Origin: an uncultured bacterium
Lineage (GTDB): Bacteria > Cloacimonadota > Cloacimonadia > Cloacimonadales > Cloacimonadaceae
NCBI GenBank assembly: GCA_937960795.1
Contig: CALGPA010000099.1
Location: forward strand, 1 to 47,182
Direction: 5' to 3'
Length of the DNA stretch: 47,182 bases
Positions 35,305-43,667 of the stretch are shown here, piece after piece (within the stretch, counting starts at the first letter, position 1; every line of letters starts with the position of its first letter). Below the pieces are notes generated by a model that worked only from the letters and a program-made list of their open reading frames with translations, ran no database searches and was not told the origin of the DNA. The position numbers and the translations under genes were made by a program.

Positions 35305-37521
35305 TCAATCTTCCTTCTTTATGGGCAGTGAAAAGCTAAAGGTGCTGCCTTTGTCGGGTTCGCTTTCTGCCCAGATCTTCCCGCCATGTCTTTGGACAGC
35401 TTTTTTAACAAGAGCCAGCCCGATCCCAGTGCCTTCGTATTTGTCTTTGCCATGCAGTCTTTGGAATGGCGCAAAGATGGCTCGTGCTTGATCAGGGTCA
35501 AAGCCGATGCCGGTATCCCTGATATAGTAGATGATCTCATCAGTCTTGACTTCTGAGCCGATTACTATCTGCCGTTTTACAGCCGGCAGGGTGAATTTCA
35601 CAGCGTTATCAATCAGGTTTTGCCAGATCTGGGTGATGAGTGTCTCATCGCCAAAACATGGAGGCAGCTCGGAAATCTCGAGATCAAAGGAGTCTTTGGG
35701 CACAATCGCGGAAATCAAATCTGATACTACCGTGGCGGTATAAACCTCTGTCTTGTGCAACTCTTCGCGATTCATCCGCGAAAGCTCCAAAAGGTCTCTG
35801 ATCAGTCCGTCCATCCGCTTAGCGGTGAGCTCAATGGTCTTGAGGATGTCGACGGCGTCTTGCTTTAAGCTTGGGCCAAAGTCGTCTCGCAAGACCTCGC
35901 TGAAGCCGGAGATGATCTTCAGAGGAGCTCTCAGATCATGCGCCACTGAATATGAGAACGCTTCCAGCTCTTGATTTACTTCGCTGAGCTGTCTGGTGCG
36001 ATCCAAGACCTGCTTCTCCATCTGGGAGGCATGATCCTTGATCTTCTGGATCAAATTCAGATGATGCAGCACTATTGCCAACTGATTGGCAAATTCTCGC
36101 GCTATCTCAATATGCTCTAAGGTAAATCCATTTTGCTTGACGGATCCAAACCAGAGATAACCCACCAGCTCGTCTTGGATGATCATACCGCTATACATAA
36201 AAGAGCGGATCCCATCATTGATCAGGGCAGCATTGATCGGCTTGCCCGGCTCATCCTTGATGGTCGAAGTGTCTGAGATCACAAAGTTGCGCTTGCGCAA
36301 CAGATCTTCGCAAAATCCTTCATCACAAGGATATGTGCTGTTTTGAGAGATGTATCGATATCTCTCTTCGGGTTTGTGCATGGCAACGATATGCAGCTTA
36401 TCACCTTTGGTCTCGATGGCGGTCAGAATCTCAAATGGGATTAGCTTCTGGAGTCTGACCACGGCTGCGTTGCAGACCTTCTCAAAGGACTGGGTTTCGA
36501 GCACGATGCTGTCCAATTCGCGCAAAATCTCGAGCCGATTTGCATAGTTATCCTTTTGTTCTTGAGTACGGATCCGATCTGTGACGTCGCGAATGGCAGC
36601 CAAAAGGAACTTGCCACGCTCATCTTCCATGGCAGAGCTGCTCACTTCCGCCAGTCTATGCCGACCTTGAAAATCCATGGCTTGGAGGCTGTATATCCGG
36701 AGTCCCTGATAGCCTTCGAGGATCTCTTTGGCATAGCTTTTTGCCCTCTCGATATCTGAGGGCTGGATATATTGATAGATGCTAATATCTGCCGTCTCAA
36801 GGGATTCCATCCCAAAGAAATCCAGTGCCATCCGATTTGCATAATGGATCTTACCGGAAACATCGTGAAGCACAATCATGTCTTTGGTGGTTTCTGAAAG
36901 CTGGCGATACTTCTTCTCGCTGATTTTGAGAGCCCTCTTCTCCTTTTGTCTCTCCAATCTGCGCACTAAGATCATGCCCAAGACGACCGTTGCCAGCGGG
37001 AATAGGACAATCACCGGCAGAGATATCACTCGAATGACATGCCAGCGAACATCCGCAGGCATCAGCAGCATCAAGAGAAGCATGGTGATGTGATTCAAGA
37101 ATCCCAGAGCGTAAAATTCCTTGCCACTATAGCGTTTTTTGCTCTTGATATGCAGATGCCGCCACAAAAGTCCCCAAAAGACCGCGAAGAGGATGGTGCT
37201 GACTCCTGTATAGACTCCTGCCCCGCCCATTAGAATGCGGTAAAAGATGCCCGGGAGAGTGCTGATCAAGGCTGGGAGGGGGCCAAAGAACATCGCACCC
37301 AAGCTAAAAAGAATCGTGCGGGAATCAAAGACTATCCCTTCTTGCATGGTCCAGGGATTGAGCATAATCGCCAGCGCTATCACCCCGATGATCAGCCCCG
37401 TGTAGATCTTGGTGAAGACATTGATGCGGGATTCCTCATATGCGAGGAGGTCATAGACCACTGCCAAAGAGAGCAGTAGGGCGGCATTGTAGATTAGACT
37501 AATAAATGTTTCTAAGATCAT
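35305..37521 (-). CDS. Sensor histidine kinase with 5TM-LYT, PAS and GAF domains
   Basis: The ATG at 37521 is chosen for GAGG 5 bases upstream over the ATG at 37542. Domains: an N-terminal 5TMR/LYT-type membrane region (about 1-190; FFGPLPALISTLPGIFYRIL), PAS (KKYRQLSETTKDMIVLHDVS), GAF (DSIVLETQSFEKVCNAAVVR), a coiled linker, HisKA with the phospho-accepting His in SVAHDLRAPLKIISGF, and HATPase (NLIDNAVKF; DTGIGFDPDQA; GTGIGLALVKKAV). No response regulator is adjacent, so it is an orphan kinase. The signal may be a cell-wall or small ligand as in LytS, but this is inference. Confidence 0.92.
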   Translation of the reverse strand: MILETFISLIYNAALLLSLAVVYDLLAYEESRINVFTKIYTGLIIGVIALAIMLNPWTMQEGIVFDSRTILFSLGAMFFGPLPALISTLPGIFYRILMGGAGVYTGVSTILFAVFWGLLWRHLHIKSKKRYSGKEFYALGFLNHITMLLLMLLMPADVRWHVIRVISLPVIVLFPLATVVLGMILVRRLERQKEKRALKISEKKYRQLSETTKDMIVLHDVSGKIHYANRMALDFFGMESLETADISIYQYIQPSDIERAKSYAKEILEGYQGLRIYSLQAMDFQGRHRLAEVSSSAMEDERGKFLLAAIRDVTDRIRTQEQKDNYANRLEILRELDSIVLETQSFEKVCNAAVVRLQKLIPFEILTAIETKGDKLHIVAMHKPEERYRYISQNSTYPCDEGFCEDLLRKRNFVISDTSTIKDEPGKPINAALINDGIRSFMYSGMIIQDELVGYLWFGSVKQNGFTLEHIEIAREFANQLAIVLHHLNLIQKIKDHASQMEKQVLDRTRQLSEVNQELEAFSYSVAHDLRAPLKIISGFSEVLRDDFGPSLKQDAVDILKTIELTAKRMDGLIRDLLELSRMNREELHKTEVYTATVVSDLISAIVPKDSFDLEISELPPCFGDETLITQIWQNLIDNAVKFTLPAVKRQIVIGSEVKTDEIIYYIRDTGIGFDPDQARAIFAPFQRLHGKDKYEGTGIGLALVKKAVQRHGGKIWAESEPDKGSTFSFSLPIKKED

Positions 37522-37568
37522 TTGAACCTCGTTTCGCCACATAAGAGGCTGGCATCATATTTTCTTCA

Positions 37569-37597
37569 CAATATATGCTCAAGCCTATATTGTGTCA
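37569..37597 (-). promoter_or_regulatory. Sensor kinase promoter overlapped by a palindrome
   Basis: On the minus strand TTGACA (37592-37597), a 17-base spacer and TATATT (37569-37574) make a near-consensus sigma70 promoter about 50 bases before the ATG. The perfect inverted repeat CACAATATA (37566-37574)/TATATTGTG (37585-37593) covers the -10 and the edge of the -35, placing any bound regulator over the promoter. Confidence 0.7.
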
Positions 37598-37787
37598 AGC
37601 TGCTTTTTGGATAATGGAAAATTCCCCCCCCCCGGAGCCGGTTTGACCGCAGGGCAATTCTGCCCGCTTTCCGGCATGCCCATTACGGCATGATCAGGGA
37701 TGAGATATTTGGCTTCAGCGTTTGCAAAGTGGGCGAGATGGATTAATTTAATGATATACAGCATAAAAAAATGCCGAGGAGGCCATC
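37598..37787. other. Intergenic region upstream of fhs: C-tract and two hairpins
   Basis: Contains a run of ten C residues (37624-37633), a hairpin GGGCA/TGCCC (37652-37665), and CATGCC/GGCATG (37675-37692) with a 6-base loop. An AT-rich stretch near 37740-37760 could hold the fhs promoter, but no clear -35 is paired with it. GAGGAGG lies just before ATG 37788. Confidence 0.5.
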
Positions 37788-39458
37788 ATGCTTTCTGATC
37801 TGGAAATAGGACATCTTACGAAACTAAAACACATCGATGATATCGCCAAGACCATAGGGCTGAGTCCACAGGATCTGGACCACTATGGAGACTACAAAGC
37901 AAAAGTGCGATATTCCGCACTATTTGCAAATGAAGACAACCCCACCGGAAAGCTGATTCTCGTATCTGCCATCACTCCCACTCCGGCAGGTGAGGGCAAG
38001 ACCACCGTGTCCATCGGCCTATCTCAGGCTCTAAACAGAATCGGCAAAAAATCCATTGTTGCTCTGCGTGAGCCTTCTTTGGGTCCTGTCTTTGGCGTCA
38101 AAGGAGGAGCTGCCGGCGGCGGGTGGTCGCAGGTGCTTCCCATGGAGGACATCAACCTGCATTTCACCGGAGATTTTCATGCTATCACCAGCGCAAACAA
38201 CACCCTCGCTGCTTTGGTCGACAACTATATCTATCACGACAATCAGCTGGGTTTGGATCCCAGAAGAATCTCATGGAAGCGGGTCTTGGACGTAAACGAC
38301 CGGATGCTCCGTGATGTCGTCATCGGCTTGGGTGGCCGCAAGCAGGGCTTCCCGCGCGAAGACGGCTTTGATATCACTCCTGCCAGTGAGATCATGGCGA
38401 TTCTCTGCCTTTCAAACAACATGGATGAGCTCAAAGAGCGCATCGGAAAGATCACCGTGGGTCTCTCATACAAAGGCGAACCTGTGAGTGTAAAAGAACT
38501 GGGCTTTGAAGGAGCGATTGCCGCTTTGCTCAAAGATGCCCTCAAACCGAATCTGGTGCAAACTACAGAAAACACTCCTGCCTTTGTGCACGGCGGACCC
38601 TTTGCCAATATAGCTCAAGGTGCAAATAGCATCATCGCCACCAAGACAGCCATGCGCCTTAGCGACTATGTGGTCACCGAAGCCGGCTTTGGCTTTGATC
38701 TTGGAGCCGAGAAGTTCTTTGACCTAGTCTGCAAATATGGCGGATTTTGCACCAATGCCGTAGTGCTCGTCGCCACGGTGCGCGCCTTGAAAGTGCATGG
38801 TGGAGTGAAGGTCAAAGATATCAATGAACCCAACCCAGAAGCGGTGACCAAAGGGCTAGACAATCTAGCTAAACACATGGAAAACATCAATAAGTTTGGC
38901 ATGAAGTCCATCGTGGCGATCAACCGCTTTCCCTCAGATACCGAAGAAGAGCTACAGATTGTCAAAGACTTTGTGATCCAAGCGGGCTTTGACGCCAGCA
39001 TCGTCGAGTATCACTCAAAAGGCAGCGAAGGCGGCCTTGAACTCGCCGAGAAGGTAGCGGAAATGGTGGATGCTGACCGCTGTAAATACCACGGTCTATA
39101 CGACTGGAATAGCTCTGTGGAAGACAAGATCTTCACTGTCGCCTCCGAGATCTATGGCGCTGTGGCAGTGGACTACACTCTCGAGGCAAAAGCTGATCTG
39201 AAGAAGATCAATAAATATGGCTTTGATAAACTACCCATCTGTATAGCTAAGACCCAGAAATCCCTCTCAGACAATCCGGATCTGATCGGTAGACCAAAGG
39301 ACTTCCTCGTCACGGTTCGCGAGATCGTCATCGCCAGTGGAGCAGGCTTTCTGATCCCGATCACAGGCGAGATCATGCGCATGCCGGGACTTCCCAAAAA
39401 ACCAAGCGCCGCCACGATAGATGTCGGCAATGATGGTAGTATTAACGGTTTGCTCTGA
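37788..39458 (+). CDS. fhs: Formate-tetrahydrofolate ligase
   Basis: ATP-dependent formation of 10-formyl-THF from formate, reversible for ATP gain in fermenters. The P-loop TPAGEGKTTVSIGLSQAL, REPSLGPVFGVKGGAAGGG, DINLHFTGDFHAITSANN, GGPFANIAQGANS and ITGEIMRMPGLPKKPSA are all present. The 556 residues are full length. It is monocistronic, with convergent repeat copy C downstream. With glyA it gives a THF one-carbon route. Confidence 0.97.
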   Translation: MLSDLEIGHLTKLKHIDDIAKTIGLSPQDLDHYGDYKAKVRYSALFANEDNPTGKLILVSAITPTPAGEGKTTVSIGLSQALNRIGKKSIVALREPSLGPVFGVKGGAAGGGWSQVLPMEDINLHFTGDFHAITSANNTLAALVDNYIYHDNQLGLDPRRISWKRVLDVNDRMLRDVVIGLGGRKQGFPREDGFDITPASEIMAILCLSNNMDELKERIGKITVGLSYKGEPVSVKELGFEGAIAALLKDALKPNLVQTTENTPAFVHGGPFANIAQGANSIIATKTAMRLSDYVVTEAGFGFDLGAEKFFDLVCKYGGFCTNAVVLVATVRALKVHGGVKVKDINEPNPEAVTKGLDNLAKHMENINKFGMKSIVAINRFPSDTEEELQIVKDFVIQAGFDASIVEYHSKGSEGGLELAEKVAEMVDADRCKYHGLYDWNSSVEDKIFTVASEIYGAVAVDYTLEAKADLKKINKYGFDKLPICIAKTQKSLSDNPDLIGRPKDFLVTVREIVIASGAGFLIPITGEIMRMPGLPKKPSAATIDVGNDGSINGLL

Positions 39459-39468
39459 TATAGCTTAT

Positions 39469-39496
39469 GCACGGGCGATTGCTGTAAGGCCCGTGC
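39469..39496 (+). terminator. Hairpin after fhs, possible terminator
   Basis: GCACGGGC (39469-39476) and GCCCGTGC (39489-39496) form a perfect 8-bp stem 11 bases after the fhs stop. The tail TGAGCTTGTTC is only weakly T-rich, so termination may be Rho-assisted or shared with the repeat hairpin downstream. Confidence 0.5.
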
Positions 39497-39506
39497 TGAG
39501 CTTGTT

Positions 39507-39610
39507 CAATATTTGCCCTTGGTTTACACTTTTTGGGCGAATCGCGTAAGTCCTTAGTTTCTCGCCCCTTGCTCATTCGACCGGTGAGCGAGGGGCGAGG
39601 GAGGCATGAA
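39507..39610 (+). repeat. Dispersed convergent-junction repeat, copy C (short core)
   Basis: Shares CAATATTTGCCCTTGG and the invariant GGTTTACACTTTTTGGG arm with copies A and B, then GCGTAAGTCCTTA. The core lacks about 12 bases, one GTGAGC unit. It still folds: CGCCCCTTGCTCA (39563-39575) pairs with TGAGCGAGGGGCG (39585-39597), 13 pairs with one U-G. Confidence 0.82.
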
Positions 39611-39624
39611 CGCGGCATTCCATA

Positions 39625-40392
39625 CTATCTGAGCCTAAAGTATCCGGTGAGGGTCACGCTGATGCTTTTTTGGCGGGTGCTGGTATTGTAAATCCCATAA
39701 TCCGAGACATCGGTGGAATATGGTTCGGTGATCTGAAAGACTCCCGCCCGAGCTTCCCGCAATTTGCCCAAGCCGGTGCCGGCGGAACCGGCGATCTCGG
39801 AGGCTCGTGCCAGGGCATCTTCTGTGGCTGCCGCCAAAAGCTCTTGCTTGAGCACCGGCAGCTTGGTGTATAGATATTCCAGCCGAGAGTTATTGAGCAC
39901 CATCCCGCGATCGGCAAAGAAATCCGGATTTAGGGCGAGATCTTCCACGAGATCGAGATCTTCCGAGAGCACAAAGATGGATTGGTTGATGCTATATCCG
40001 GTCATATTGCCGTAGTTGTCAAAGCGTTGATAACTGGTGGCGGGCTGGATACTGATATCTCCTTCAGCGAGGCCTTGCTCGATGAGATATCCTTTAAACG
40101 CCATGATATCAGAGCTCATGTCCCGATATCCGCGGCTCAGATCCGTAGCGGAGATGCTTTTTTGCAAGGAGACATTCCACTTCACGAGATCCGATTCAAA
40201 GAGTTTGCTGGCATATCCCACGACTCTGAGGCTGGTCTCGGGTCGTCTGCTTTGATAGAAAGCCATGGCAAAAATGCTGACTCCGATAAGGAAGGCGATA
40301 GCCAGCACGTTGAATCTGTTCTTTGAGATGATGATCCAATTCACTGCTGCAGCCAGCAGGATGAGGGCGATGATGACGATGTATAATGGCAT
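39625..40392 (-). CDS. SIMPL-domain (DUF541) membrane-anchored protein
   Basis: The ATG at 40392 has GGAGG 6 bases upstream; the longer frame to 40494 runs into the previous gene. Two N-terminal hydrophobic segments (LYIVIIALILLAAAVNWIII; VLAIAFLIGVSIFAMAFYQS) precede a periplasmic SIMPL domain. It contains LRVVGYASKLFESDLVKWNV, DISIQPATSYQRFDNYGNMT and AATEDALARASEIAGSAGTG. SIMPL proteins are periplasmic or outer-membrane-associated ring formers of unclear role. It is the last gene of the minus-strand run, 26 bases after its neighbour. Confidence 0.85.
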   Translation of the reverse strand: MPLYIVIIALILLAAAVNWIIISKNRFNVLAIAFLIGVSIFAMAFYQSRRPETSLRVVGYASKLFESDLVKWNVSLQKSISATDLSRGYRDMSSDIMAFKGYLIEQGLAEGDISIQPATSYQRFDNYGNMTGYSINQSIFVLSEDLDLVEDLALNPDFFADRGMVLNNSRLEYLYTKLPVLKQELLAAATEDALARASEIAGSAGTGLGKLREARAGVFQITEPYSTDVSDYGIYNTSTRQKSISVTLTGYFRLR

Positions 40393-40418
40393 TTGATACC
40401 TCCAGTATCCATAGTATG

Positions 40419-42419
40419 TTAGAGGAGACCCCAGCGTCTGCGGAAAAAGAGCTCCAAGCAAAAGCTGAGGATGAAAAGCAAGATGACATACCATCTGCGG
40501 TAGAGGGCAAAGTCCCGGCTCTGTTCGTGCTGCATGATTTCAGCGCGTGGGGGCGAAAAGGACTTTGCGGAATTCAGATAGATGATGCTTCCCTGGTTGC
40601 TCTGGGATGTGATGAAGCTCAAAAGTGGGAGATTAAAGTCAAAATCCCGCTCTTCAGCGACCATGGCAGAAATGGCAAAGCGGCCGGAACTGCTTTGATT
40701 GCGATCCGGCTCTTGGATCTCAAAGTGATATTCGCCCACCTCACTAAGATCAGTGTGATAGGCATATTCCTCACCGCTGCGGCTCATAAAGTCGCGCCTG
40801 ATCTCATTTCCCTCTTTGTCAAAGATGGTGATCAAGGGGTTTTTGTCCAGATCACTATAGCGGATATCGTCCTCAGCGCGCAGGCGGATGGTGATTTCTT
40901 CTCCTTGAAGATAGCTGCTTTTGTAGATGGCACTAAATGCTCCGATGGCCTTGTTGCTGAGCCAAGTGAGTATATTGACCATCATCTTTTGATAGCTGCC
41001 GTCCTCACTCTGCATCTGCCATCTCCATAGATTTAGGAAGCCCAGAGCCAAGACACGGCTTTCTCCCCGACTCTTGATGCCGATGGCGGGTGGGGCTTGC
41101 GGATTTGAGATGCTGGCAAGGATCTGAGCATCTTCGACAGGATTGAGATAGTAATAGTCCATCGGCGGCAACTGACTTTGCTGCGCGGATAGCGGATTGA
41201 GCATCGGGAAACTTGCAGCTATCGGATCCAGGCGAACAAAGCCCTGGTAGCTATCGGTGATGTTTGAGGGCAGCAGGGGCAGATAGTCACTCAGCTCCCT
41301 CAGTGGCATACCCTGGAAATACAATCCGCAGCCGCGCTCAAGGCTGTCTCTGACAAAGCGGGAGATCTCAGGGCTTAGGCGCAGATTGCCATTGTTTATG
41401 ATCACCATGACAGCCGGACGGCTCTCAGCATCGGGGTTTTTGGCTTGCTCGCCCCGATATGCCACGCCATCACGGATGAGATAGGATTGAGCTTCCCAAC
41501 GCGGATTTCCGGCGATGGCGTCTGAGATAAACTTATTGTCCCAGCCGGGAGCGTCTGAGAAGAGCATGATGAGCTCTTTTTCGCTGAGCACTTCCAAGGC
41601 GCCGGGCATCTGGTTGTTGCCCAGCCGCTGCTCATCGGGCAGAGCTTCCAGCTCCACCGTGAACTTATAGAATCCGGTGCGCTCAAAGCGATGAGTAAAT
41701 TCCACGATCTGCTCGACTGATTGCTGCAGCTCAAGCTCGCGGCTCGCCACCTTGCTATCTTCGATCCAAAGATGAGCAATGGCGGGACCTGAGTAGTTCT
41801 GCGACGCGATCCGAGCGCGGATGAATGAATTCTCTCGGCGATATGCATAACGATTTGTCTGCACATCGCGAACCATGAGATCCGGGGTGTGATGTTTGCT
41901 GCTATCCGCGATCGCATAGATCGGGAGACCCAGGCGAGAGATCAAGCCAAAATCCTCATCTCGCAACCAGCCGTCGGATGCCAACACGATTCCGGAAAGA
42001 GTGCTAAGATCTGTGCTTTCGCTTATCTCCCTTAAGGATTTGATCAAGAGGCTGTTATCTCTTTGTCCGTGGATGCCATCGGCAAAGCTTTGTTCCGAGA
42101 TTTGATAGCCGCCATCCAAGAAAGCTTGGATGACTTCTTTCAACGGAGCCGAGAGCAGCTCGGTCTTGCTCATCTCATCACGCATAAGCTCCATCGAGAG
42201 AGATTGATCTTTGAGCACGAGGATCTTGGGGATCTGCGACCTCGTAAAGCGGTAGCTAAGCACCGGACTTAAAAGCAGAGTGAGCAAGATGAAGATGCTA
42301 AGGCCGCGCAGAGCAAATAGCATCCTGCGCCGGGCCGCGCTAATCTCTGGAGTCGTGCTCCTGTAGAAATAGCCTGAGATCAAGAGCGCTAGGACGGCAA
42401 GCGGGATAAATATCATCAA
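40419..42419 (-). CDS. Membrane protein with degenerate VWA-like domain (BatA-like layout)
   Basis: The 666 residues start with two membrane helices (FIPLAVLALLISGYFYR; LRGLSIFILLTLLLSPVLSY). A VWA-like domain follows with a MIDAS-type DxSxS (LKDQSLSMEL) and ASDGWLRD. Ig-like regions, an amidotransferase-like fold stretch (VMVINNGNLRLSPEISRF) and a C-terminal helix (WYVILLFILSFCLELFF) complete it. This is the layout of large BatA-type/COG-level membrane VWA proteins in Bacteroidetes-like bacteria. The start overlaps the upstream stop (ATGA). Its role is unknown; a scaffold for surface assembly is a guess. Confidence 0.72.
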   Translation of the reverse strand: MMIFIPLAVLALLISGYFYRSTTPEISAARRRMLFALRGLSIFILLTLLLSPVLSYRFTRSQIPKILVLKDQSLSMELMRDEMSKTELLSAPLKEVIQAFLDGGYQISEQSFADGIHGQRDNSLLIKSLREISESTDLSTLSGIVLASDGWLRDEDFGLISRLGLPIYAIADSSKHHTPDLMVRDVQTNRYAYRRENSFIRARIASQNYSGPAIAHLWIEDSKVASRELELQQSVEQIVEFTHRFERTGFYKFTVELEALPDEQRLGNNQMPGALEVLSEKELIMLFSDAPGWDNKFISDAIAGNPRWEAQSYLIRDGVAYRGEQAKNPDAESRPAVMVIINNGNLRLSPEISRFVRDSLERGCGLYFQGMPLRELSDYLPLLPSNITDSYQGFVRLDPIAASFPMLNPLSAQQSQLPPMDYYYLNPVEDAQILASISNPQAPPAIGIKSRGESRVLALGFLNLWRWQMQSEDGSYQKMMVNILTWLSNKAIGAFSAIYKSSYLQGEEITIRLRAEDDIRYSDLDKNPLITIFDKEGNEIRRDFMSRSGEEYAYHTDLSEVGEYHFEIQEPDRNQSSSGRFAISAMVAEERDFDFNLPLLSFITSQSNQGSIIYLNSAKSFSPPRAEIMQHEQSRDFALYRRWYVILLFILSFCLELFFRRRWGLL

Positions 42420-43666
42420 AATCCGATTCTCATACTCGTGGCAAAAGCCACGCCTTTTGAGGACGATCCCGGAATGATGCTGTCAAAGCTCTGCAGCGCC
42501 ATGCCAAATTCTGTGTGCTTGATTCGTAGTCCGATGCCATAGGATACCTTAAGCGGCACTCGGCTGCTGCCCAGTGAGACGCCCAAACTGAGCGGGATCA
42601 TCGGAGTGGGTAAGACGCTGGCGCCAAAGGACAATCTTCCCGTGGCGTTGGTGACGGAAGACTCCCGAAATCCCTGCACCCAATCCATGCTAAGAGATCC
42701 ATAGCGGTGCTTATACATCACAGCCATGCGCAATTCCGGAGCTAAAGAGCTGCTAAAGGAATCGATTTCCTCGGAGAAGTCATCATAATCCACGATATCC
42801 TCATCGACATTTGCGGCATAGACGCTATCCGCAGTGGCGTAGAATCCAAAGAGTTCATTGTGCATTTGCCAGGATATCATGCCGAATATATTGTCGAGTG
42901 TGATCCCGGCTTCCAGATAATCGGTGATTTCGCTATGGACGCCGAGCATGCTTTTGAAGCCAAATCCGCCCAAGCCTACGCGGGCGTTGATCTGCTGATG
43001 AAAACTCGCTCCGCTGTCTAGGTCACTGGTGAAGTATCCCTCATAATCTTGGGTAGAGACGTTGTAGAGTCCGGCTAGGAAGCTGGCGGAAAAGCCGGCT
43101 TTCACCTGAGGCAGATCTTCGGGAATCCAGGGAATCAGAATATCGCCCATGCCATAGGTGATATCCGTAAACGCGATGGATGAGGCATTGTTGTTTGATT
43201 CATAGAATATGTATTCATCCTCGAGATTGCCATAGAGGGCAAGTCGCAGAAACTTCTCAGAGATGGCTCCTTTGGCATAGGCATTCATGGAGCTGGAGAT
43301 AGCTTGATTTCCCCAAGAGAAGCCAAAGAGGCTCATGTTTCCTCCTCCGGAAATCCTCAGAGCTCCATCCATATCCCGAAGAATGCGCTCCTTGTCTGCG
43401 GTTTGCAGCGTATCTCTGCTCACCACAAAGTTATAGGTATCCAGATTCATGCTGTTGTTTGCCACAAAAATCCCAAAATCTGATAGGGGCACCCAGATCT
43501 CTTTTGGAGAACTGCGTGACAACTTGGCAGGATTCCAGTAGTTTGCTTCGATCCCGCTTGCCCGCAGCATATAGCTATCTGCAAAAAAGATGGATCGGGC
43601 GGTGCTCAGCGCTCCTAGAGAAGCAAAGCAGCAGACGATGGCAGCGAATATTATCAGCTTTTTCAT
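42416..43666 (-). CDS. Outer-membrane beta-barrel protein, DUF5723-like
   Basis: The ATG at 43666 (MKK) opens a signal peptide (LIIFAAIVCCFASLGALS); the 10 codons upstream belong to the previous gene's end. The mature part begins with FADSYMLRASGIEANYWNPA, the start pattern of PorV/FadL-like and DUF5723 barrels. It continues with alternating beta strands ending in the aromatic ATSMRIGF, typical of outer-membrane barrels. One base separates it from the lipoprotein stop upstream. Function unknown; possible partners are the adjacent lipoprotein and VWA protein. Confidence 0.75.
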   Translation of the reverse strand: MKKLIIFAAIVCCFASLGALSTARSIFFADSYMLRASGIEANYWNPAKLSRSSPKEIWVPLSDFGIFVANNSMNLDTYNFVVSRDTLQTADKERILRDMDGALRISGGGNMSLFGFSWGNQAISSSMNAYAKGAISEKFLRLALYGNLEDEYIFYESNNNASSIAFTDITYGMGDILIPWIPEDLPQVKAGFSASFLAGLYNVSTQDYEGYFTSDLDSGASFHQQINARVGLGGFGFKSMLGVHSEITDYLEAGITLDNIFGMISWQMHNELFGFYATADSVYAANVDEDIVDYDDFSEEIDSFSSSLAPELRMAVMYKHRYGSLSMDWVQGFRESSVTNATGRLSFGASVLPTPMIPLSLGVSLGSSRVPLKVSYGIGLRIKHTEFGMALQSFDSIIPGSSSKGVAFATSMRIGF

Positions 43667-43667
43667 C

